A stretch of 64,000 bases of DNA from Actinostola sp. cb2023. Lineage: Eukaryota; Cnidaria; Anthozoa; Actiniaria; Actinostolidae. The stretch lies in the NCBI GenBank assembly GCA_033675265.1, contig JAUJYZ010000754.1, positions 420,001 through 484,000 of the forward strand, in the 5' to 3' direction. Below the pieces are notes generated by a model, which was not told the origin of the DNA, made no database searches, and was given only the letters and a program-made list of their open reading frames with translations. Position 1 is the first letter of the stretch. The number at the start of each line of letters is the position of its first letter. The position numbers and the translations under genes are program-made. Positions 20,967 to 32,101 of this stretch are shown in pieces.

Positions 20967-22142
20967 ACAGTCGATGTCAAGTTGTACTATACATTTATAC
21001 AAATATCTAATGAGATACAAGATATCTAATGAGATGTGAAGTGCGAAACATCGCTTATTTAAGTTTCCTCTAATATGCCAGAAACATCAATTTTAGATTA
21101 GCATCGCATCCAGCAAGGACAACACAAAATTTTCAGCACTATAAATAGTCCTACATATACTAATATACTAGACTATATAAATACTAGTGCATGTACAAAA
21201 TTGAAAGAAAGAAAAAACAACAACAAATAGCACACAACAAGGACAACATACGAACTGTCACAGACGAAGGGCGCGCAATTAACGGTGGGTTCTAGCTAGT
21301 AACTGATCATTAAAGGCGTCTGTTTCTTTTAAACGGTTTGACGAAGCTTTTCACAATCAGATTTTCTTCTTCTAATTTGGCTCTTTTTTGAAGAAGAACA
21401 AGGAAACTCTCAAAAGTATATTCACAGTTGTTGATGAATGCGATGTATTGTGTATATTTAGTTAGTTGGAAGTGGTTAAGTAGTTTCCTATATTTTGTGG
21501 TCTCATAGTTGTCCTTGGTTCTCTCTGAAACCACCACTTTTGGAAGTGCTTCCCGAAGCACATTGCTTTGTCGCAATTAACAAAGAAATGTTAAATTGTA
21601 TGTCGTTCAACTTTGCAGAAATTAAGGACACAGTGAACACAGTGTCAGAGTGCTTATATTTATATAAGGTAACATTTGTGGCTAAGATGTTATGATTGAT
21701 TTTGAATTGAAACATTGATAGTTTTATTTCCCTAGTTGCATTGAAATGTTTAGTGTAAATATGTTTTAGAACTTGTTCGCTTAAACCGAGCTCTAACAGT
21801 GGTTTTTCATCTTGTAAATTTCGTGTTAACAATATGGTCATTCGTATTTCTTTCAGTTACCTTAAATTTTTCATAATTGTCTAGCCATTTTGGAGCGGAA
21901 ACCGTCGATATTCATAATTAGTATTTTTATTAAAAAATTTGAATTTTAATATTTTAGAATTTATATTAATTTAATTGCTGTAATGCAGGGCCCTTTTTGA
22001 TAACAGTACTTTTGTGCTGATTAGGTCACCCTGCAGGGTAAATATTATTATATTATTATTATGTCGCTGATTGCTGCGCGCACTAAGGGCTAGGCGTTTT
22101 ATTTTTGTTTGAATGCGTTGCGCGCACTATATATATATATAT
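20967..22142. other. AT-rich non-coding around the LINE fragment
   Basis: Apart from the LINE fragment, no gene is seen. Short (TA)n (22,128-22,142) leads directly into the satellite array. Confidence 0.5.
21310..21890 (-). pseudogene. decayed LINE C-terminal fragment
   Basis: On the minus strand KINHNILATNVTLYKYKHSDT matches the region before the C-terminal CCHC zinc knuckle of non-LTR retrotransposon proteins, where HNILATN..L.KYK..DS is conserved. Downstream frames (21,576-21,310) continue the C-terminal part after frameshifts. The zinc-binding Cys are no longer in one frame, so this is a dead fragment. Confidence 0.6.
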
Positions 22143-24462
22143 GAGAATTGCCAGCACAAATAGGGTCTTGGAAATGATCGATGTAACTTAGAGAACGCTT
22201 TCCAATTTTTTGGAAGCGTGTCATCAAATGGGTCTTAGTTCTGAAGACCCTTTCTGTACTAACATGTCTCATGTCGACTGACGGTCACGTGGTGCGACGA
22301 TACTGTGTCGTCTTAGGAGTCAGTGTAGTAGTTTTCGGTATTTTCGAGATTTATTGATAGCCAATATTGCGACAATGATTGCACAATGGCCGTAATGCGT
22401 CTTTAATTACTAATTGTGTTCTTTGCAGACGAGTCGTGCCCTCATTGGATGTAAGCTAGACAGAATCGCCTTTAGTCCGTCAGTGGTGTTGGCAAGGTAC
22501 GTGCGTAATTGAGTACACGGATAAGAGACGTCCACAGCATGAGAATTGCCAGCACAAATAGGGTCTTGGAAATGATCGATGTAACTTAGAGAACGCTTTC
22601 CAATTTTTTGGAAGCGTGTCATCAAATGGGTCTTAGTTCTGAAGACCCTTTCTGTACTAACATGTCTCATGTCGACTGACGGTCACGTGGTGCGACGATA
22701 CTGTGTCGTCTTAGGAGTCAGTGTAGTAGTTTTCGGTATTTTCGAGATTTATTGATAGCCAATATTGCGACAATGATTGCACAATGGCCGTAATGCGTCT
22801 TTAATTACTAATTGTGTTCTTTGCAGACGAGTCGTGCCCTCATTGGATGTAAGCTAGACAGAATCGCCTTTAGTCCGTCAGTGGTGTTGGCAAGGTACGT
22901 GCGTAATTGAGTACACGGATAAGAGACGTCCACAGCATGAGAATTGCCAGCACAAATAGGGTCTTGGAAATGATCGATGTAACTTAGAGAACGCTTTCCA
23001 ATTTTTTGGAAGCGTGTCATCAAATGGGTCTTAGTTCTGAAGACCCTTTCTGTACTAACATGTCTCATGTCGACTGACGGTCACGTGGTGCGACGATACT
23101 GTGTCGTCTTAGGAGTCAGTGTAGTAGTTTTCGGTATTTTCGAGATTTATTGATAGCCAATATTGCGACAATGATTGCACAATGGCCGTAATGCGTCTTT
23201 AATTACTAATTGTGTTCTTTGCAGACGAGTCGTGCCCTCATTGGATGTAAGCTAGACAGAATCGCCTTTAGTCCGTCAGTGGTGTTGGCAAGGTACGTGC
23301 GTAATTGAGTACACGGATAAGAGACGTCCACAGCAATTGTCGACTGACGGTCACGTGGTGCGACGATACTGTGTCGTCTTAGGAGTCAGTGTAGTAGTTT
23401 TCGGTATTTTCGAGATTTATTGATAGCCAATATTGCGACAATGATTGCACAATGGCCGTAATGCGTCTTTAATTACTAATTGTGTTCTTTGCAGACGAGT
23501 CGTGCCCTCATTGGATGTAAGCTAGACAGAATCGCCTTTAGTCCGTCAGTGGTGTTGGCAAGGTACGTGCGTAATTGAGTACACGGATAAGAGACGTCCA
23601 CAGCATGAGAATTGCCAGCACAAATAGGGTCTTGGAAATGATCGATGTAACTTAGAGAACGCTTTCCAATTTTTTGGAAGCGTGTCATCAAATGGGTCTT
23701 AGTTCTGAAGACCCTTTCTGTACTAACATGTCTCATGTCGACTGACGGTCACGATACTGTGTCGTCTTAGGAGTCAGTGTAGTAGTTTTCGGTATTTTCG
23801 AGATTTATTGATAGCCAATATTGCGACAATGATTGCACAATGGCCGTAATGCGTCTTTAATTACTAATTGTGTTCTTTGCAGACGAGTCGTGCCCTCATT
23901 GGATGTAAGCTAGACAGAATCGCCTTTAGTCCGTCAGTGGTGTTGGCAAGGTACGTGCGTAATTGAGTACACGGATAAGAGACGTCCACAGCATGAGAAT
24001 TGCCAGCACAAATAGGGTCTTGGAAATGATCGATGTAACTTAGAGAACGCTTTCCATTTTTTGGAAGCGTGTCATCAAATGGGTCTTAGTTCTGAAGACC
24101 CTTTCTGTACTAACATGTCTCATGTCGACTGACGGTCACGTGGTGCGACGATACTGTGTCGTCTTAGGAGTCAGTGTAGTAGTTTTCGGTATTTTCGAGA
24201 TTTATTGATAGCCAATATTGCGACAATGATTGCACAATGGCCGTAATGCGTCTTTAATTACTAATTGTGTTCTTTGCAGACGAGTCGTGCCCTCATTGGA
24301 TGTAAGCTAGACAGAATCGCCTTTAGTCCGTCAGTGGTGTTGGCAAGGTACGTGCGTAATTGAGTACACGGATAAGAGACGTCCACAGCAATGTCGACTG
24401 ACGGTCACGTGGTGCGACGATACTGTGTCGTCTTAGGAGTCAGTGTAGTAGTTTTCGGTATT
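22143..24462. repeat. 398-bp satellite array, about six units
   Basis: GAGAATTGCCAGCACAAATA recurs at 22,143, 22,541, 22,939, 23,606 and about 23,996. The first three units are 398 bp and nearly identical. A truncated unit of about 270 bp (from 23,335) lacks the first 128 bases, the next unit lacks 9 bp (TGGTGCGAC region, about 23,745), and the array ends in a partial unit at 24,462. Each unit contains an 86-codon minus-strand frame that I do not recognise. On the plus strand it has a splice-like pair: TGTTCTTTGCAG, then GGCAAGGTACGTG 74 bases on. Confidence 0.9.
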
Positions 24463-24549
24463 GTCTCATATATATTTTTTTTTTCTGTTCAGTTTGTTTT
24501 TATGACGTGACTCTAAACCATTCAGACGTCCATGTAGATGGAAAACCTA

Positions 24550-24720
24550 CGACGGCGACGTCAACCGGAAGTGTCAATAACTTCTGTTCGGAGTTTCATA
24601 CCTTCATAGTTGATATTCCTTGTGGATGAAGTAACCTCACAGTCTTCGGCTTGGACTAAATCTATAATGTACGAAACCCCGAACAAAAGTTATTGACACT
24701 TCCGGTTGACGTCGCCGTCG
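24550..24720. mobile_element. TA-flanked MITE (CGACGGCGACGTCAACCGGA ends)
   Basis: Arms of about 50 bp, CGACGGCGACGTCAACCGGA onward and its reverse complement at 24,670-24,720, lie between TA dinucleotides at 24,548 and 24,721. 171 bp; no coding capacity. Confidence 0.85.
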
Positions 24721-24722
24721 TA

Positions 24723-25376
24723 AGTTTTGCAAATCTTAAACTCCCTAATGTGTCCGAAAGCTGGGTCATCATCATTAAAAACCTTTGGTTGATGAAACAA
24801 CAAATTTACTTTATAAAGTGGAAATTCTTCTTTTTTCTCTAGCTTCTCTGAGCACTCAGGTCGCTTATCTTACTAGCACACCTTTTACAAACCAGTTTTT
24901 ATAAAAAAAAAATATTATCTGTCCTATGTTTAAGTTTTATTGTTCCATAATATTTCATTTCAGTGAGTTCTTTATTCATTTATTGTGAGATCTTTATTTG
25001 TTTTTATATCCTGCCAGTATGATAACACTTGGCTATAAAAGAGTGGTACTAGGTTGCTTAGCTTTAGAGCCTTTGTGTCATAGTTGCATTGAAATATCAA
25101 ATGTCTTCAGTACTTGCCAAGCATCTTGAGTGGGATTATTTTCCAAGCTGCATGCGGTTTGGGGGTCATTTAGCCAGCCGTTTGATCCAGAAGATCTAAG
25201 TGCTTGCTCCATGTCTTTACAAGAAGCACGGAAGACTGCTTGTTGTCGATTACCAGTTAAACGCCATATTGTTATTGCAATTCTCCGCTGAAAATGGGAA
25301 ACGCGGGCACCAGCGACCCTCGATCCGCGTAGGGGCGAGAACCCTTAAAAAAATGTTTTAAATCTGCCATGAATGG
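24723..25376. other. non-coding, nothing recognised
   Basis: No gene, repeat or RNA recognised between the MITE and the second helicase-bearing element. Confidence 0.45.
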
Positions 25377-25385
25377 CCGGTCGTC

Positions 25386-26193
25386 TAGCCTGAATATCAG
25401 CCGTCTCCTCTGGGTCAAAAATTTCCCCGAGTGAGACGTCTGAACTCCGAAGTCGATAATCGTGTCCAGTGACGTCACACTACGCCGGATCCGGGTAGTG
25501 TGTTCTGATTGGCTCACACGATAATTTATACAAATTCGTTGGGTTGTCTGTTATTTCCAAACCGCCGTTCGAAACGTAAGTCTCTTGGTTGGAATAACAG
25601 GCCAGGGCTGAATCCACACCAAGAAAACCTGAAGCTCTTTATGAATTTATTAACAGGAAGAATGTCTATGTTGACCTTCCGACTGGCTACGGAAAGTCGT
25701 TTATATTTGAAATGGCTCCACGCCTGCAGCGAACTGAGCCGAACTATCCCTTTCAGAAACTACATGTACTTGTACTACCAACTGAAGACGAAGGGCTGCT
25801 ATAAAGTTGTCTTTCTTTCCTGCTTCTTCTACGGAGTCTACTAGTCCTTCGCATACTGATTGTCTTTCAGTTTGGCGTTAATTGATATTTGAACATAGAT
25901 TTTGGGGATACGTCAGTACGACTGATACGATTTTGTCTTGACTATTATTTTAAATTTCGATAATTTTCGTATATTCTAAGGTGTTTCAAGTCTACTAGCT
26001 ATCAACAATATTTTCAAACATAACTTTGTCCTAATACCGGTCTGTCTTTATTTCTAAGTCAAGCCTCAAGTGTTGACATTCTAACATTTACATAAATTAG
26101 ATGACGTCACTGGACACGATTATCGACTTCGGAGTTCAGACGTCTCACTCGGGAAAATTTTTGACCCAGAGGAGGCGGCTGATTATCAGGCTA
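25386..26193 (+). mobile_element. short RecQ-bearing transposon, 9-bp duplication
   Basis: Inverted ends TAGCCTGAATATCAGCCG and (other strand) TAGCCTGATAATCAGCCG, with about 90 bp of arm, are flanked by a perfect 9-bp duplication CCGGTCGTC (25,377-25,385 and 26,194-26,202). The terminal word resembles TAGGCTCAGTATCCAGCCG of the element at 11,299, and both carry a RecQ-type Walker A region. This 808-bp copy is an internally deleted relative. Confidence 0.85.
25622..25804 (+). pseudogene. RecQ-like helicase N-terminal fragment
   Basis: The frame RKPEALYEFINRKNVYVD leads into LPTGYGKSFIFEMAP, the Walker A motif of RecQ-like helicases (consensus LPTGxGKSL.fQ). It runs to a TAA at 25,802. Only about 60 codons survive and no downstream helicase motif is present, so it cannot be a working enzyme. 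It lies between the inverted ends of the 25,386-26,193 element. Confidence 0.8.
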
Positions 26194-26252
26194 CCGGTCG
26201 TCGTGTTTGTGCAAACTCGTCTCTTGATGAATATTCATCGGTACATACAGTG

Positions 26253-26311
26253 TTATTATAATTATAATTATAATTATTATAATTATAATTATAATTATAA
26301 TTATAATTATA

Positions 26312-26386
<75 letters not shown>

Positions 26387-26389
26387 ATA
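26253..26389. repeat. (AAT)n / (AATTAT)n microsatellite
   Basis: First mixed TTATAATTATAA words, then pure ATT from about 26,313. It abuts the end of the next element at 26,385. Poly-Asn, poly-Ile and poly-Tyr open frames over it are artefacts of the repeat. Confidence 0.95.
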
Positions 26390-27271
26390 TAGATGCAAAA
26401 ATTACTCGATTTTGATTGGCTGAGAGCTTTGCTATTTATTCTAAACACTGTGCAAAAAAGTGTAACACAGTGCAAAAGAGTGAAACACAGTGCAAATTAC
26501 AAACAAAATTTCGCTTTTGATTGGCTAATAAACAATAGAAAATAATTTTAGCCAATCACATTACAGTGGTTTCCATGGCAACAGAAAATTCACAGAATTT
26601 CAAAAATGTCAAGATGGCGGATCTTTGCCGAAAAAAGGGTTGAAAAACGCTACCAAAATCACTGAAAAATCAATTTTATGCAGTACAAAAGACAGAAAGA
26701 ATGGAAAGAAGGACTCGCTGCCTGTTATTCTGGAGTTAACAAGCACCAAAAACAACATTTTCACCATTTTATAGACTCGACATGAAAGTTGACGGGGGAG
26801 CCTTCTCTAGAAAGGAAAACTGAAAACTACATGTACGTGATAAATGAAGAACTTTGTTGGCTCTTGTAAGCAAAAGGTACTTCAAACTTCTACAAATTAA
26901 TGAGTATTCAACTTTGGTTTGAGTGGTCAGGAAAGTAATCAAGGATATCCAGTGATTTACAGTAAGTTTGGTCGAATTTCTCTCTGAGTGCGTGAATGAA
27001 CTCTCAATTAAAAACTGAGGTCTGAGGATCAAACTTTTGAGCTTCGGGAATAGAAAATCAGAGTTTTGTACTCGTTTCAACTTTCTAAAAACGATGAACA
27101 GCCTTTGTACTTATTACTGTTTGTTGCTACAATCATTATGTACTATAGTTGTTGTGTTGTATAGTGTCGATTAATTTGATGTCAAATAAACGAGTACTTC
27201 GCTACGTGCATGCTTGTTTTCATGTGTCCTTTGCTGTCTAATTTTCGCTAAATTTTTGCATCTATATTATT
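26385..27271. mobile_element. probable TIR element (AATATAGATGCAAAAATTA ends)
   Basis: AATATAGATGCAAAAATTA at 26,386 is matched by its near reverse complement TAAATTTTTGCATCTATATT ending at about 27,271. The interior has a promoter-like cluster followed by a decayed plus-strand frame starting ATGGCGGATC at 26,614 with several stops; I do not recognise the protein. A (TA)-rich boundary hides the target duplication. Confidence 0.55.
26513..26623 (+). promoter_or_regulatory. CCAAT / X-box / YY1-like cluster
   Basis: Within about 110 bases are ATTGGC (26,520), GCCAATCA (26,551), GTTTCCATGGCAAC (26,569-26,582; consensus RFX X-box GTNRCCNNGGNAAC, with one mismatch) and AAGATGGCGG (26,612-26,621; YY1-like, overlapping the ATG). 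The order and spacing look like a compact TATA-less promoter. Function is inference. Confidence 0.4.
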
Positions 27272-27282
27272 AATAAGTAATC

Positions 27283-27390
27283 ATACGGTTTCTCGTTCAA
27301 TTTGGGATAATTCGCACTCGTGTGTTTTTCAAAGAGCTCAAATTGCACTCGACCGTACCAAATTGAACTCGAAACCGTATGATTATCTAT
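27283..27390. repeat. inverted repeat ATCATACGGTTTC
   Basis: ATCATACGGTTTCTCGTTCA followed by ATTTGG at 27,283 is matched by CCAAATTGAACTCGAAACCG followed by TATGAT at 27,366-27,391. Hairpin of about 108 bp. Confidence 0.75.
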
Positions 27391-27403
27391 ACTTATTATT
27401 ATT

Positions 27404-28320
27404 ACTCGGGCCCTTCCGAAGGAAGCCCGAGTTAGAAAATGCGTTTTTCGGTAGTAGTAGTAGTCGTAGTTTTTTTATTCGGCTAAAGAATGACGAAAGT
27501 ATGCGACGTATTTAATCGTATCCGGAGTTTCAAGTTTAACAAAAACAAACGTGAGGGCGTTATCAGAACCATCTGACCTATGCAACCTCAAGACGTATCA
27601 TTTTCAATAACTCACGATGAATATTTATTTTATTCCACGTTTGAAAAATTCACAAGGAAAAGGAATCGTAAAAATCGTACTTCAAAACTACATCAAAGCA
27701 AAGGCGAGAAAGGTCAATGTTCGAAAATCCGTGTTCTTTTCAGTACGATGACAGTTGTATGATCCTTGTCTGAGTCATACATTTATTACGCGATTTATTA
27801 CGCGATTTTAGAACCGCCACGTTAAGCGCTATTTAAAACAGAATTTCCACGCTCAAAACAGGTCAGTGAACGGCAAAAATACAATCGAAATCAAAACGTC
27901 CTTAGATTTTAGGGATCTATTACAGAAGAAGACGCTCAGTGACAAGGGAGAATATTTGTGTCGGTGACTCATTGAGGTCACTTGAGGTCACATCTTAAAT
28001 CTAACAGAAGCAGCTTTTGATTTTTAGTCCTTGTTTTATTCGACGTTCGAACCGTAACTCGAACCCGAACTCGAACTCGATTCCAAACTCGACGTTTCGG
28101 GATCATATCTGAAGCTAGAGAGGGGGCCTTTACACGAACTCATCAAAATCAAATCAATTGAACTCAAAGTCAAAAGGTAATCAAATGAACTCAAAGTCAA
28201 AGGCAAATCAAATGAACTCGACACATACATGTATATACAGTCTCCCTCGTCACGCAACTGTCAGTTATTGTCAGGTCTCTCCTCACGCAACTGACATTGT
28301 CCTTGTCATAAGCCCGAGTG
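27404..28320. mobile_element. ACTCGGGC fold-back family copy
   Basis: Begins with the palindrome ACTCGGGCCCTTCCGAAGGA followed by AGCCCGAGT (27,405-27,433). Positions 27,590-27,800 match the block at 54,100-54,366 (TTTATTTTATTCCACGTTTG, GGAATCGTAAAAATCGTACT, GATCCTTG.CTGAGTCATAC), which also lies beside the same palindrome. The likely right end is AAGCCCGAGT at about 28,310-28,319. A 27-bp tandem repeat AACTCAAAGTCAAA lies at 28,156-28,215. No coding capacity recognised. Confidence 0.55.
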
Positions 28321-29160
28321 TACGCTCATTGAGCGTCTTGTTTCTCTATAATTGCTGCGAGCCGCGCCAGGCGAGCAGCGAAACTAATCTTGACGGAGTT
28401 CCTGTGTCATGTGTGGTCGTGTGGGATCTGGGCACTTATGTGGATGCAACGAGAATCTCGATCAGCGCACACTCGCAACACGTTCAATCGATATTGAGTA
28501 TCGTTTATTTTTCGCTGATTCAAGCCAGGAAAGTGTTCGTTTTCTACAAATCCATGATGTCAAATGCAACTTTATTCATTGCTGGAAGCATTCATCAGGG
28601 TCATGAACAATTTAGTGACATTTCAAGGGGAAGACCATGTTCTTTTATGAGTTTTCAGCGCTGTTATGGTTGTGTGCTCAGTCACGTCCAGTTCCACAAT
28701 GAAGTACATAAGCTTAAGTTACTTCTACAGTGAGTCGATCAGAGTTGACCGAAGGAGACAGCATGTACTTGAATGCTTTTGAAAGACACAGTTAGTATCC
28801 CCGATGCTGTCGCTGACCTATCTACCTGATCGAGCTCGTTGGTCTTCGTCAAACCAATCCGGCCCATGCCATTGCCATTGGCATTGAGGCAACTCAGTAC
28901 TGAATCAAATTATACGATCCATCCTGATGTACCGTTTTATCTTCTACAAGTCTGCTATGAGGCTTCGACATCTTTCCTGATATCTGGCCAGTAACATTGT
29001 ATATAATATACACCAAACACAATTCTCTATTTCATTGAATCCATATTTGTATTAATTTAATACTGCATATCAGTAGAGTACAAACTATTACAAGCGTGTA
29101 ACATAAATAGTGCAAAGTATTGCATGCTTTTAGTGCTGGTACATGTCTATAGCTGTCTGT
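28321..29160. other. non-coding, unrecognised
   Basis: An open frame at 28,158-28,733 (191 codons, plus strand) crosses the element end and has no domain I can name. A shorter frame overlaps it. Both lack typical coding bias and I do not call a gene here. Confidence 0.45.
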
Positions 29161-29174
29161 CCATGACCAGATTA

Positions 29175-29325
29175 TTATAGCGGGTGGGAATGATAATTAA
29201 TAGAGACATGGAATGGAACAATGTGACCGGGATGGGAATGAGAATCAATGGAGATGTGGGATGGGAACAATGGGACAAGGGTGGGAATGAGAATCAGTAG
29301 ATATATGGGAGGGAAATAGGTTTCT
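29175..29325. repeat. about 55-bp G/A-rich tandem repeat, three copies
   Basis: GGTGGGAATGATAATTAATAG, GATGGGAATGAGAATCAATGG and GGTGGGAATGAGAATCAGTAG head three successive copies that also contain GGGATGGGAACAATG-like words. Confidence 0.75.
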
Positions 29326-29802
29326 TGTAAGCTAGAACACATGACACAGTAATAAAGTTATTATTATTATTATACCACATTTTTATTATTTTATTTTACA
29401 ACTAATGCACCTTGCTGAAAATTAAGGGACAACCACATGTATGCATTGACAGCTACATTTCACTTTTATGTGTTACCATGTACTGTACGGCAGTGCACAA
29501 CTCGCAGCACTTCACTTTCTACCAGAAACGACTAGTTTTAATTATATTAAAATATACTAGTAATATTTAGTACAAATACTGACTGCACAGCTAAATTCAT
29601 TTGCCATTTAGGAGTGGAATGAACAAAAGTTAGAAGGAAATGGGTCAGGACATAACAACAAATGACTATAAAATCAACAATTTTTATGCAACTCAAACTT
29701 TTGAATTAATTAATTTCATTATTTTGATTCATCACGGAATATAAATTACTTTTTGACCAGGGCCGTACATAACCCAAAATTCAAGGGGGGACAGTATGTA
29801 TA

Positions 29803-30172
29803 CCATATTTCCTCGATTAAGTGCCCTGGTAGCCTGCGTCACATCCGGACTAGTGCCCTGGGCGCTTATTTCAAATTTTGTAGCCAAGGGGCCCCGCTTA
29901 AACGACTGAGGAAGGGCGCTTAAACGAGAGGGGGGCGCTTAATATAAAAACGTGATTTGATCTCGGAAACACAACTTCAATATGGTACTACATATATAGG
30001 AACACGCCGTATCTTTGTCATAAAACGCAATTAAAGTTGTATACCATATTCTGTAATCTCTCAGTTGTACCATATATCTTGGGGGTGAATTAGGGGGGCG
30101 TTTATTTCAAATTTTGAGGGCATGCAAGGGGGGTGCTTAATCGAGGGTGGGCGCTTAATCGAGGAAATACGG
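29803..30172. mobile_element. TA-flanked MITE, CCRTATTTCCTCGATTAAG ends
   Basis: CCATATTTCCTCGATTAAG and (other strand) CCGTATTTCCTCGATTAAG lie between TA at 29,801 and 30,173. GGGCGCTTAAT-like words repeat inside. Unit 2 at about 38,357 reads straight through (GTACGTATGTTTAAAAGC), giving an empty site. Confidence 0.88.
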
Positions 30173-32101
30173 TATTTAAACGCAAAAATAATAAATAAAA
30201 ATAAATAGTACAGTTCTCAGTACTTTTTCGTATCTTTTACGCCTTGTTGGGGGGAAACTGCCCCCGTGCTGTGTACGGCCCTGTTGACAACATAAATACT
30301 GCAGCACAATAAAACCAGCTTTTTACAACATGTTTCACTGAAGACCAGTAAATGATCTCCATCTTTAAAAATATATATAATTATGACCAAACAAAAAATA
30401 TGTAAAGATGAAAAACTAAACAATTGTCAGATTCTTCCTGACCTAACCCACAACCAATCAAAATGCATTTTACTAATATATGTATAAAGATCAAAGAGAC
30501 ACTATTTCACACTCATGAGAACTCCGCTGTACATCGAAACGAAAGACAAGCCAACTTTTATAAACGTGCTAGTTTCACATTTTTAATTAATAAAGTTAAT
30601 TAATTAACATGACAATAATTATGAATTGCATGAAATTCAACTTGGTATGTCGATTTAAAGACAAGAAAAACCCAAAGTTTTTAACCGTATACAACTATAA
30701 CAAATTATGTGTAGAACTGTAAAGCATTTAGCTGTTTTTTTAGGTGTGCAAGTGCAAACACAAGTTTTGTTTAGGGCCATGTTTCTAGAACCTCTCAGCA
30801 CTACACCATGCGCATGCGTACTGGAGCGAGCAGTCTTAAACGATTTGACCTGAGCCGCTGTACTTGTGTATTACATAACTTCTTGGAAACCCAAGGACTA
30901 CTCAGTGGTTCCCCCAGGTGAGTGGGGTCCCGAGGGAGTGGGAGACGCGGTTAAGTAACCCTTGGGTTTGCTAGGATATCACACCAGTGCCGTGCTAGAT
31001 ATTTTATAACTACAGTATGGACCGGACATCAGTCGAGGGGAGCCAAGCCCTTCATGCAAGGAGTTTCTACTTGTATTTTATAACTTGTAAACATAACTTG
31101 CTTTCGATCAGTCCTAAAAAAATGTAAATTCTAAATATATATACATGAAATTTTGACTAATTATTTTGACCATATATTTTAAACTAAGGACATTCGTGTA
31201 ATTTCTAAATTTTCGAATATTATGAATAACATATTGATATTTTTTAAATAAGTGGTGTAGTTATGATATTCATTACACTGATGGCAACATATTTGAAGAA
31301 ATTCCGTCGCAGACGATTTACCCACAATTCTTAGCAGGCACGACTAATGCCACTAGGTTCGCAATGTATTGTGGGTAGATCCATCTTTTACACATAACTT
31401 GATTTTATATAATTTCGATAGAATAGCTAGTAACACAACAATGCTGATACCATTATATTAATACATGGTATTTCTAATAAACTAAAAGCAATTGTTTTGT
31501 TGTTTTCTACATATAAGGGTTCCCATATAAGGGTGACAAAACTAGCCCATGAACGAGCCTGAAGTCACAAAGTGTGTTGATTCACTATTCAAATACAATC
31601 AAAATCTGAACACTAGAAGACACGCTGTGGTTCGGTTCGCACACTACAAAAGTACTGAAGAATATTATCAGTTATAAAAAACACCGATTCAATAATGATA
31701 GAAACTGTCGATGTAATGCGAATGGAACTAATAAATACGCTTACACTAAACTCCTTGGTCTGTTGGCTGTATAAATCTTAGTGTTGTACTGTGAGTTCAA
31801 ACTACACGCGGACACAAGTATATTATTATTTAGTAGCCACGAAAGCAATGGTTGGGCTGCCTGTGCTCGAATCTACTTCTGCAACATTGCGCGCAACATG
31901 ATGGAGATATTGACACACGCTGCAACAATATATGTTGCAGGGAATGTTGCACGAAATGTTGCACCGTGTGTGTGATTGGTGTTAGATCTTGTTAGAAGAT
32001 CAATTAGTATTAGTGTTAATAATGGCATGCATTGGTAATAAGATCATTATTACATTGTGATTGGATAATATTATAGAAGTAGTAGTATTAGCAGTGTCAA
32101 T

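Noticed and set aside
22410..23736. Three identical 86-codon genes
   Set aside because: Same frame in three satellite units; no domain recognised. Reported as a satellite instead.
26101..26475. Poly-Asn / poly-Ile / poly-Tyr proteins
   Set aside because: Products of the AAT microsatellite in different frames.
28158..28733. 191-codon open frame as a host gene
   Set aside because: It spans a 27-bp tandem repeat and an element end, has no recognisable domain and competes with another open frame.
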